From the NCBI GenBank assembly GCA_964553045.1, contig CAZKJG010000032.1, positions 1 through 21,441 of the forward strand: a stretch of DNA of 21,441 nt, read 5' to 3'. Numbering within the stretch: the first letter of the stretch is position 1; the number at the start of each line of letters is the position of its first letter. Below the pieces are notes generated by a model. The model did not search any database. It saw only the letters and a program-made list of their open reading frames with translations, and had not been told where the DNA came from. The translations under genes and the position numbers were made by a program. Of this stretch, positions 7,259-14,111 are shown piece by piece. Source of the stretch: JAWLEP01 sp964553045. Its GTDB lineage: Bacteria; Fermentibacterota; Fermentibacteria; Fermentibacterales; JCC-6.

Positions 7259-8249
7259 ATGAGTTCGTACAAACAGCTCACGTGTAAGCTGCGCTTACCT
7301 TGAAGAACGATACCAGATTTACCCCCTGAAGCAAGCGGGGCACAGCCAGTCGGAGGCAGCTGTAGTACTTGAGCGTGACAGGAGTACGATCAGCCGGGAG
7401 CTGAGGCGCAACCGTGGCCTGAGGGGTTATCGGCCTGCCCAGGCCCACCGCAAGGCTATGGAGCGTCGCAGGGCAAAGGTGCCTCCCCGCTTTTCCAGTC
7501 CGCTCTGGCCGATAGTGGAGGGGCTGATACGTCAGGACTGGAGCCCCGAGCAGATATCCGGCAGACTCCTGCTTGAGCACGGCCGGGCCATAAGTCACGA
7601 GACGATCTACCAGTACATCTACGCCGACAAGGCTTCGGGATGAGATCTACACCCCCATCTGCGTTGCCAGAAGAAGCGTAGGAAGCGCTATGGTGGCCGT
7701 GACCGCAGGGGCAGGATACCCAACCAGCGCTCGATAGATGAGCGCCCGGAAGCGGTAGACGAACGCTCCCGTCTTGGAGACTGGGAGGGCGATACAGTGA
7801 TCGGCAAGGGTCACCAGGGTGCCCTGGTGACCGCCATAGAGCGCAGATCACGGTTCACGGTGATCGGGGTTGTCCCGCGCAAGACCTCTGCAGCCGTAAC
7901 GGGGTCCCTGGTGGGGGAGCTTGGCGCCCATACCGACAAGGTCCTGACCCTCACACTGGACAACGGCCGGGAGTTCGCGGGCCATGAGGAGTTTGCCGGC
8001 AAGCTGGATGCGGACGTCTTCTTTGCTCACCCCTACTCATCATGGGAGAGGGGAAACAACGAGAACACCAACGGCTTGATCCGCTGCTACTTCCCCAAGA
8101 ATCGAAACCTGCGGGATGTGACGCGGGAGGAGGTGAGATCAGTAGCGGAGCGTCTCAACAACAGACCGAGAAAGGTGTTGGACTACAGGACACCAAACGA
8201 AGTATTCTTCAGCAAGGTGCAAAGGCTAACTGTTGCGCTTGGGACTTGA
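7259..8249 (+). pseudogene. IS30-family transposase, frameshifted and nonsense-mutated
   Basis: ATG 7259 has AGGAG (7248-7252) at good spacing and begins MSSYKQLT. A 16-base insertion (7283-7298) then shifts the frame, and the protein resumes as LEERYQIYPLKQAGHSQSE with the helix-turn-helix STISRELRRNRG. A second lesion is an in-frame TGA at 7641-7643, between KASG and DLHPHLR, where relatives have Gly (GGA to TGA is one change). Beyond it the DDE domain is intact: GDWEGDTV (first Asp), LDNGREF (second Asp) and WERGNNENTNGLIR (Glu). The family normally makes one protein of about 320-340 residues acting on the element's inverted repeats, so this copy cannot make a full transposase unless supplied in trans. 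Confidence 0.9.
7283..7298. repeat. 16-base palindromic insertion in the IS30 gene
   Basis: Comparing the two reading frames shows exactly 16 extra bases between the Thr codon at 7280-7282 and the Leu codon at 7299-7301. Fifteen of them form a perfect small hairpin (GTAAGC, TGC, GCTTAC). Removing them restores MSSYKQLTLEERYQIY, the normal start of the family. Confidence 0.7.
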
Positions 8250-8362
8250 ATTCAAGCATCATATCAGCGAGTGCTTGCGGAAACGCTATAGATCTCGCGC
8301 GCCTTTCGAACACGAAGTACTATAATGGAGTTTTCGATTTGGGGTTAACGGAGCGGCTCGAA

Positions 8363-8391
8363 TTGACACATGGAACCATCCGGTGCATATT
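8363..8391 (+). promoter_or_regulatory. Predicted promoter of the lipoprotein gene
   Basis: A perfect TTGACA (8363-8368) is followed after 17 bases by CATATT (8386-8391, four of six -10 matches) in an AT-rich setting. The interval from the IS30 end to 8526 holds no gene. The leader to the proposed TTG start would be about 130 bases. An isolated TATAAT at 8321-8326 has no acceptable -35. Confidence 0.45.
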
Positions 8392-8526
8392 TTTATTCCT
8401 GCATTGAGAGCGAAGAAACAGCAGAATAGAAGCAGAATCGGGCAAATACGCTCGGGCAACAACATCAGTGAAAAACAGCGGAACAGGTTGAACCTCTTTC
8501 AGGATACTCTTTGGGGAGAATCGAAG

Positions 8527-9852
8527 TTGCATAGATACCGCAAGACCATTGTTGCTACTGCTTTGATTCTTCTTACGGCAGTCGCGGGATGTGGAATAGC
8601 AGCCGAAAGATCAGGACCCAACATTCTGCTAATACTTATAGACACTCTGCGTGCAGATCATCTGCAATGCTACGGCTACCACCGACCCACTACGCCTACT
8701 CTGGACAGCCTGGCATCCACAGGTGTCATGTGGTCTCGAGTTCAGGCTCAGAGTTCATGGACCCTTCCCACCATGACATCCATCTTCACGGGAGTATCGG
8801 AAAGAACCCACAGGGCTGGAATGATAAATGGGAAGTTCTACGGCATATCAGATTCCCTGGTAGTTTTGCCTGAAATACTTGCCGAGAACGGTTTCAGCAC
8901 TTATGCCGTCTTCAACGTCGTCGTCATGTCCCCCAGGTTCGGTTTCAGCAGGGGTTTCGATTTCGGTGAATACAGTGGATGCAGCCTGGAAGCGCTGGAT
9001 GCCGACGAAGTTGTGGACGCCTTTATCGGCTGGATGGATTCGAGAAATTCCTCCCAGAGGTTCTTCGCCGTCCTTCACTTCTTCGACCCCCACTTCCCCT
9101 ACGACCCTCCTGATGGCTTTCGGAACTATAGAGACCCCGACTACCACGGAACCGACTATGGAAGAGACCTGGGAGAGGAAATGTTCGAAGCTTTTCATAA
9201 CGGAGAAATGGGTGAAGAGGGTCTTCAGCACATGGTGGACTCATACGATGGAGAAATAGCCTTCACCGACAGCGAGATATCGAGGCTTCTCTCCTGGCTC
9301 AGGTCCAGCGAGTTGGCGGACAGCACGGTGGTAATCGTCATAGCGGACCACGGCGAGGAGTTCGGTGAGCATGGAATGCTCACCCACGGCAAACAGCTCT
9401 ACCGCGAAACCACCGGCGTTCCACTCATTATGTCCGGCCCGGACATCCCACGGGGAGTAGTAGACTCGACAGTGGTGGGACAATACGATGTGCTTCCCAC
9501 TATCCTCAGCTACCTCGATCTTCCAGTACCGGGGCAGGTGGAGGGAAGTGACATATTGAACCCGGATATGCAACCGGACAGGGAGATTCCGTGCAGCGGA
9601 TTCAATAACAATTCCAACAATTACGTGGCCATCCGCAGAAACCAGCATAAACTCTTCTGGTATACGGATGCGGACAGCTCCTGCCAGTTCGACCTGAAAA
9701 CGGATCCGCAGGAACTCCATCCCGGCTCAGCGGACAGCTCACTAATTGAATCGGCCCTGGAGTACTGGGCGACCCCCGTCATGTATCCCGCTCCGGAGAT
9801 ACCGGGCGGTGAAGAGTTCACTCAGAAACTCAGGGATCTGGGTTACATGTAA
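8527..9852 (+). CDS. Sulfatase-superfamily lipoprotein without the FGly motif
   Basis: A 441-residue lipoprotein of the alkaline phosphatase/sulfatase superfamily. The start is inferred to be TTG 8527: it follows GGGGAG (8513-8518) by eight bases and places a textbook lipoprotein signal at the N-terminus, with lipobox VAGC and Cys22 as the lipidated residue. The first in-frame ATG, at 8383, would bury this signal behind 48 unconserved residues and overlap the promoter. Conserved parts are NILLILIDTLRADHL (metal Asp39), SSWTLPTMTSIFTG (76-89), FFDPHFPYDPP, IADHGEEFGEHG (Asp274, His275) and THGKQLYRE. At the nucleophile position the Cys/Ser-x-Pro-x-Arg motif is replaced by Thr79-Leu-Pro-Thr-Met. 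The metal site is kept, but formylglycine formation is impossible, so phosphodiester, phosphonate or phospho-group transfer is more likely than sulfate ester cleavage. Composition is markedly less GC-rich than in the glycan genes, which suggests transfer. Confidence 0.85.
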   Translation: MHRYRKTIVATALILLTAVAGCGIAAERSGPNILLILIDTLRADHLQCYGYHRPTTPTLDSLASTGVMWSRVQAQSSWTLPTMTSIFTGVSERTHRAGMINGKFYGISDSLVVLPEILAENGFSTYAVFNVVVMSPRFGFSRGFDFGEYSGCSLEALDADEVVDAFIGWMDSRNSSQRFFAVLHFFDPHFPYDPPDGFRNYRDPDYHGTDYGRDLGEEMFEAFHNGEMGEEGLQHMVDSYDGEIAFTDSEISRLLSWLRSSELADSTVVIVIADHGEEFGEHGMLTHGKQLYRETTGVPLIMSGPDIPRGVVDSTVVGQYDVLPTILSYLDLPVPGQVEGSDILNPDMQPDREIPCSGFNNNSNNYVAIRRNQHKLFWYTDADSSCQFDLKTDPQELHPGSADSSLIESALEYWATPVMYPAPEIPGGEEFTQKLRDLGYM

Positions 9853-9950
9853 ACCGGGCTAATAATAGATATTCTCGTGTTTGTTGCGGTCTTACCGAAG
9901 TCGGGCAAGTAAAGCTTGTAGAAGGTGCTTTGAAAGGCAATACAGCCATG

Positions 9951-10073
9951 GGACTCCGTACTGACTCCAAGTCGCTCTATTGCCTTGGAATAGGTGTAGC
10001 CGCCCTCTACCACCAACCGGGCAGCATTCAGCCTGAAAGCCCTGGGGTATCCTAGACCCTTCTTCCTCGACAT
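9951..10073 (-). pseudogene. IS3-family OrfA-type transposase stub
   Basis: From ATG 10073 on the minus strand, about 40 residues match the helix-turn-helix start of IS3/IS911-type OrfA: MSRKKGLGYPRAFRLNAARL, then VVEGGYTYSKAIERLGVST. Homology stops there. The frame stays open to about 9843 without resembling the rest of OrfA, and no OrfB is present. This is a remnant of an element cut by later rearrangement. Confidence 0.6.
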
Positions 10074-10256
10074 GACTGCACCGCCTCAAACCGAAGGCAG
10101 GAAGTACTTGGACATGACGGAGTATCGGGAATAGATGGAGGAGCTCAAGTCACCCGACGAGCCATCTCAGGCCGAACAACCGGCCGAGAAGGCTACCGTT
10201 TTTGCGCACTGATTCGGACTTGACCTCCTGTTGGCTATTGGTAAGTCTGGGAGGCG
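10074..10256. other. Gene-free stretch with possible coding relic
   Basis: On the plus strand, one frame from 10084 to the TGA at 10210-10212 reads YLDMTEYRE, a TAG (10132-10134), then MEELKSPDEPSQAEQPAEKA. It looks like a decayed, charged protein segment, perhaps from another transposable element. It is not recognised and has no start signals. Nothing else was seen between the lipoprotein gene and the next palindrome. Confidence 0.25.
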
Positions 10257-10294
10257 CTGACCGCCACCGCCCAAATATATGCGGTGACGGTCAG
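10257..10294. repeat. Long palindrome sharing an arm with the window-start repeat
   Basis: A 14-bp stem with one mismatch: CTGACCGCCACCGC (10257-10270) pairs with GCGGTGACGGTCAG (10281-10294) around a ten-base AT-rich loop. The left arm is the exact reverse complement of 42-55. It sits between the IS3 stub and the 3' end of the FGE-fold gene. It could be a bidirectional terminator-like structure, or a REP or mobile-element end. Between it and 10452 no gene was seen. Confidence 0.6.
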
Positions 10295-10452
10295 TTCCAT
10301 TCACCTCACAGAGGCCGGTCTTCAGCCCGGATTCGATCTAACGAAACGGGTATAGGTTGGACATGGGTCGGCTGCCAGCCCAATTCGGTCAGAAAGCCCT
10401 GCCGGCTTCGCCCTGGGTACGCTCTCCGCCGCGTGGTCTTGGGGCGAATCCC

Positions 10453-11736
10453 CTACTGCGTCTTGAGGACGGCTGCAACCCTGAATCCTACGTAGGGATA
10501 GCCCAACTCCGCGTCCGCTGGGGTCCGGGAGTCACATCGGCACTCGGAGCTGTCCGACAGCCAGCTGCCCCCCATGGCCACCGCTCCGCCGTCCTCAGTC
10601 ACGCACCATTCCGCCAGGTTGCCGGCCATGTCCCGGAGTCCCCAGGGGTTCGCCGGGTAGCTCTCCGCAGGGGCAAGCCCGGGGTAACCGTCGTCCATGT
10701 CCGGACAGCGGGTAAGAAGCGGCTCGGAAGCGTCGGATATATTGGCCAGGGAGCCCGAGGGGCTCTCCGGCCCCCAGGGATACCGGTAGCTCCTGCCGGC
10801 CCTGGCGGCGGCCTCCCACTGGTTGGGAGTGGGCAGGTCTGCCCGTATGCCGGGATGGTCTTTCCTCAGGCTGTCCTCCAGCCAGCGGCAGTAGGCCCGG
10901 GCTCCCTCCAGGGATATGCAGCCGGCCGGGTGTCCCTCCATCCCCTTCCTGGGGTGGTAGAGCCCTCGGACGGTGTCGGCCCGGAAGCCTGGGTCCCAGT
11001 CCGCAGGGAACAGGCTGTCGGTGAGCAGCGTGTAGCCCTGCCGGCAGGTGGAGTCGCGAAGCAGCTCGGTGTCGGCGTCGTTGAGAAAGCGGCATATCTC
11101 CTCCACCGTCACCTCCCGTCGGGACATGTAGTAGCCGTCCAGACGGACCGGCATCCGGCCTCGGGCGTCTCCCGCGGACAGCGTATGCACCATCTCCGGG
11201 ATGTATATCATGTCGCCGGCGAGGGCCGGGACCGGCATGTCGTAGGAAAGCTCCCGGAGTCTGTTTGTCAGCAGATCCACCGTGTCCGCCATGCTGATGC
11301 CGGAGGCCGTGTCCAGAAGCATGAGAGCCACCGAACCCGGACCCGGCAGCAGCACCTCCGCCGGAGTGGTCCCCTGAGGCCTGCCGTTCACCAGCAGGCT
11401 CATGCCGGAAGGTCTGCTGGTGACGGTGGTCGGGAAGGAGTAGCGAAGCGTCACGACAACATCCCCGCTGACGGGTGGAATAAGCGTATCCAGGGTCTGC
11501 CAGCCTTCCGCGGAGACGCTTATCTGCAACCCTCCGGCTGGAACGCTGAGCAGTGCGGGGGACTCCAGCTCCCGGCCGTCGGGAAGGGCAACGGTGGCCC
11601 GGGGGACGGTGGTAACCGTCGCCCTGCCGGCGGACCAGCGCGGCAGGAGAAGGGCTGCGGTCAGCCCCAGCGACAGCGCCGCCAGGCCCAGCGCCAGCGG
11701 CCAGCGTCTGTCTTCGGCTGCGGACATGCGTGTCAA
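10453..11736 (-). CDS. Membrane-anchored PEGA plus FGE-sulfatase-fold protein
   Basis: Up to 427 residues from TTG 11736, or 424 from ATG 11727; neither has a ribosome binding site. Residues 13-31 are a membrane span. Two PEGA-like beta modules follow (about 38-98 and 100-158, the second with LLVNGRPQGTTPAEVLLP). The C-terminal domain (about 172-427) has the formylglycine-generating-enzyme/SUMF fold signatures: DGYYMSRREVTVEEICRFLN, LPTPNQWEAAARAG, NPWGLRDMAGNLAEW, GGSW and GFRVAA. In true FGEs two Cys near the C-terminus do the chemistry. Aligning from GGSW, only the second (Cys399) seems kept and the first is Ser394, so enzymatic activity is doubtful. The order membrane span, PEGA, FGE is often the C-terminal half of a bacterial Ser/Thr kinase or similar sensor. 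The gene begins at the IS21 end, so an N-terminal cytoplasmic domain may be lost. Confidence 0.8.
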   Translation of the reverse strand: MTRMSAAEDRRWPLALGLAALSLGLTAALLLPRWSAGRATVTTVPRATVALPDGRELESPALLSVPAGGLQISVSAEGWQTLDTLIPPVSGDVVVTLRYSFPTTVTSRPSGMSLLVNGRPQGTTPAEVLLPGPGSVALMLLDTASGISMADTVDLLTNRLRELSYDMPVPALAGDMIYIPEMVHTLSAGDARGRMPVRLDGYYMSRREVTVEEICRFLNDADTELLRDSTCRQGYTLLTDSLFPADWDPGFRADTVRGLYHPRKGMEGHPAGCISLEGARAYCRWLEDSLRKDHPGIRADLPTPNQWEAAARAGRSYRYPWGPESPSGSLANISDASEPLLTRCPDMDDGYPGLAPAESYPANPWGLRDMAGNLAEWCVTEDGGAVAMGGSWLSDSSECRCDSRTPADAELGYPYVGFRVAAVLKTQ

Positions 11737-11742
11737 CGCCGG

Positions 11743-12507
11743 TTACGAGTGCAACAGATTCGTCGGTTTGGATGCAACACTTTCGCCGCCGTCCCCCTCC
11801 TTTCCGATTCTGTCGCTGGGGAGCATTCCGTGCTCCCTGTGCTGCCTGAGCCTGTAGCTGTCACCTGAGATGTTGATCGTCACGGAGTAGTGCAGCAGCC
11901 TGTCCAGGATGGCCGATGCCATCACCCGGTCGGGCAGGATCTCGCCCCACTTGCCCCATGACTTGTTGGACGTCAGTATGATGGGCTTGCACCTGCGGTA
12001 GCGGGCGGCTACCACATCAAACAGCAGTGTGGCAGAGTCCCGCTGCAGGGGCGTATATCCGATCTCGTCCAGCACCAGCACGGCGGGGCGGATCAAGGTG
12101 GTCAGCAGCCTGTCCGCCTTGTCCTTGCGCACGTACTCGGCGTGCTTCCTCACCAGCCTGCTCATGGTGATGAAGTAGGCCTTGTGGCCTGCCTCCAAGG
12201 CACGGACGGCCAGAGCCACCGCCAGGTGGGTCTTGCCCACCCCCGGTGGTCCCAGGAAGATCACGTTGGTGCCCTCCGTCATGAAGCGCAGCGTGCCCAG
12301 TCTCTCCACCACCTCCCGGTCGATGGAGGGCTGTGCGCTGAAGTCGAAGTCCTCCAGGCTGCGCCTGTAGGGAAGCCCGGCAAAGCCGGTGTTGGCCTTT
12401 ACCCTGCGTTCATGGCGGGCCTCCGACTCTATCCGCAGCAGCCGATCCATAGTCTCCACCGGATTGAGCTCCTCGGTACGGGTTGCTTCCAGCATGTTGT
12501 CCAGGGC
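11743..12507 (-). pseudogene. istB: IstB ATPase of IS21, N-terminus lost
   Basis: IstB is the AAA+ helper ATPase that assists IstA in target selection. From the internal ATG 12495 it has 250 residues, with Walker A GPPGVGKTH (82-90), Walker B VLVLDEIG (Asp143, Glu144), a TSNK sensor segment and a conserved C-terminal half. Homology continues upstream of that ATG (ALDN before MLEATRTEELNP), then jumps into istA sequence. About 30 normal N-terminal residues and the start codon are therefore missing. Expression from ATG 12495 could yield a nearly complete ATPase core, but the DNA-binding N-terminus would be shortened. The C-terminus ends at the IS boundary. Confidence 0.8.
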
Positions 12508-13229
12508 CGCAGCTGGCCATTCAGGTCATCGAGGCTGGCAAAGCTGCGGCCCTTGAGGAACGACCTCTTGATGTAGCCGATGCCTCTCTCAACCTTGCCC
12601 TTGGCCTGCGGCCAGTAGGGAGGGCAGGCTATCGTCCGAAAGCCCCACCACTGGCCGAACTCCTCGAAGTCATGGTTGACCAGGGCAGGGCCGCCCTGCC
12701 GGGCGGGCTTGTCTATCACCTGACGCATGTTATCCACCACCAGCTCCTCGGGTACGCCACCGATGTCCCGGAAGGCCCTCTCCATCAGCCTTATCAGCTC
12801 GGGCCTCCTCGTAGTCGTGGTGAACTCAGCCCACATGTACCGTGAGTAGCCCAGCACCAGCACGAACAGGTAGAGCTTGCGCTTGCGGCCGTCATGCTCG
12901 ATGGTGCTGCACTCACCCCAGTCTATCTGGGCCTGACGGCCCGGCTCTGTCTCGAAACGCTCCACAAGCGCCTGGACGTAGCTCTCCTTTACCTCGCGCA
13001 TATACTCCTTGAGGATGGTAAGGCCACCGGTGTAGCCCTGAGCACGGATCTCGTCGATCATCACCGTGGCCGGCAGTCTAAACCTCCTCAACCGCGGCCG
13101 GATGTACTCCTTGAACGGATCCAGCTTGCTGCGTCTCTTGCGATTGGGCTTTGTCTTACCCGTCAGCATCCGGTACAGCGTCGTCCGATGCATACCCAGC
13201 TGTCGGGCAATCTCCCTGGGCATTTTCAC
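12429..13229 (-). pseudogene. istA: IstA transposase of IS21, C-terminus lost
   Basis: IstA is the DDE transposase of IS21. From GTG 13229 the first 240 residues are authentic: a helix-turn-helix (REIARQLGMHRTTLYRML), then the catalytic core with QIDWGE (Asp103), VVDNMR (Asp166) and GKVERGIGYIKRSF (Glu214). After FASLDDLNGQLR (about 12507) the frame enters istB sequence in the wrong frame and ends in an unrelated tail at 12429. The normal C-terminal 100 or more residues are absent. The N-terminus is also short by about 15 residues and has no clear ribosome binding site, so the start is uncertain. All three catalytic residues remain, but the protein is very probably inactive. Confidence 0.8.
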
Positions 13230-13262
13230 ATTCGCGGAGTAGGCAGCATATTGTGACTTGTT

Positions 13263-13790
13263 ATGAAAAAGGCATTTACGTCCTATCTCAGTGACACACG
13301 AATCAGGTCGATTCTGTGTACAGCGAAATTCGGTGGTAGAACCACCTGTCCTGACTGTTTATATAAGCGTGGATTCTGGCGTCTTTCCGATGCAAGATGG
13401 CAATGTCGGCGATGCGGCAAGAGGTTCGGCGTTCTGACGGGAACGAATCTTGAGCGGACCACCTTCAGCCTTCCCGAGACGTACGAGCTTCTACATTGGT
13501 TCGAGCTGGATCTCACCGACAACAACATAGCACGGCGCGTTGAGGTTGACTACCGGCGAGTCCATCGCTTCCTGTTGCGGGTACGGGAGAGCATAAGGGC
13601 ATATGAGGAGCGCAGCATCAGATTGCTTGGTGGTTCTGTCGAGGTCGATGAGAGCTACTTCGGGCCCCGCTTCAAGAACCGCAGGAAGTCGACCAGGGAG
13701 GAGCTTCGCAAGGAGGGTGGCCTCAAGCATCTTCCTGGCACCCTCTCGGATTATCGTGTCCAGAGCACTGCGGGATTCAGAGGTCACTAG
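13263..13790 (+). pseudogene. IS1595 (ISXO2-like) transposase, truncated
   Basis: From ATG 13263, about 150 residues match ISXO2-type transposases: a zinc-ribbon (CPDC at 29-32, CRRC at 48-51), the segment GVLTGTNLERTTFSL, and HWFELDLTDNNIARRVEVDYRRVHRF, then the start of the catalytic domain, GGSVEVDESYFGPRFKNRRK, with the first Asp at 129. After about EELRKEGG (near 13706) similarity ends and the frame runs through foreign DNA to a TAG. The second Asp and the last acidic residue are gone. No ribosome binding site precedes the ATG, because the IS21 end abuts it. Confidence 0.85.
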
Positions 13791-13815
13791 ACTGCGGAAC
13801 CCCTTTTCGATAATC
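13708..13815 (-). pseudogene. IS256 (Mutator-type) transposase, N-terminal stub
   Basis: On the minus strand the segment SESRSALDTIIREGARKMLE, then ATLLA, closely resembles the N-terminal pattern LDxxxREGAxxMLxxAL of IS256/Mutator transposases. GTG 13787 is an in-frame start, and the frame is open a little further upstream. Similarity stops at about 13708, precisely where the convergent IS1595 fragment begins. Both elements were therefore truncated at one junction. Short match, so moderate confidence. Confidence 0.5.
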
Positions 13816-14111
13816 TATGCTATGAGCGTGTCCTTTCCTCCTCAGTTGAGGGTCTGTATGTTCGCTGGAGAGAATAGGCTCTCATTCTCTCATCCACAAG
13901 TTTTGAGCATAACTCGGAGCACTGGATGAAGTCACCGAGACTGTCTACACGGACATCTCCGGATGCCATCTCTCGGCTGGGAGCAACCGGATTCTCGCCG
14001 AGGAGCTGACGGCGATCGTGGTGCCGCGACCGGGGAATGGCGGTAGTCCGAAAGGGAGTCCCCGTTGACGATGGCTGCGGATAGCACAACCTCCGATCTG
14101 CCGTATATTAG
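13816..14111. other. Interval with unidentified reading-frame relic
   Basis: No complete gene. On the plus strand 13913-14068 stays open and reads LDEVTETVYTDISGCHLSAG, then NRILAEELTAIVVPRPGN, ending in TGA. It is protein-like, with no start signals and no recognised family, and is perhaps a relic of an element or gene cut by the IS junction. A TATATT at 14104-14109 just before the next gene has no good -35. Confidence 0.3.

Larger units (their letters stand above)
7205..8255 (+). mobile_element. IS30-family insertion sequence, degenerate
   Basis: The element is defined by its single transposase gene, which fills almost all of it. The ends are approximate: CAACAG occurs about 40 bases before the start codon, and its inverse CTGTTG lies near 8232, just inside the gene's 3' end, consistent with partly decayed inverted repeats. 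No target duplication could be fixed by eye. Confidence 0.6.
11735..13250 (-). mobile_element. IS21-family insertion sequence with internal deletion
   Basis: An istA-istB gene pair on the minus strand defines it, with almost no flanking DNA. The ends are approximate. The region around TTGCACTCG after istB and the region around TTTTCACATTCG before istA look like weak inverted repeats. The left end touches the FGE-fold gene and the right end touches the IS1595-type transposase start. The element is about 1.5 kb, shorter than the usual 2-2.5 kb, because DNA is missing between the two genes. Confidence 0.75.

Noticed and set aside
7259..7305. Programmed frameshifting in the IS30 transposase
   Set aside because: IS30-family elements use a single frame. 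There is no slippery sequence, and removing exactly 16 bases restores the normal protein.
7641..7643. TGA decoded as glycine, as in Gracilibacteria/SR1, because it replaces Gly in the IS30 transposase
   Set aside because: TGA ends well-supported genes here (2535-2537, 4594-4596), the genome is GC-rich, and the same gene carries an independent frameshift, so ordinary decay explains it.
8383..8385. ATG 8383 as start of the sulfatase-like protein
   Set aside because: It lies within the predicted promoter and would place the lipobox about 70 residues into the protein.
10430..10462. A T-arm-like GGGGCGAATCCCC suggesting a tRNA
   Set aside because: The loop is too short, there are no anticodon or acceptor stems, and it overlaps the 3' end of a gene.
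10357..11868. A 503-codon open frame on the plus strand
   Set aside because: It is antisense to the FGE-fold gene, whose family motifs are unmistakable. This frame has only low-complexity Arg/Gly/Pro content.
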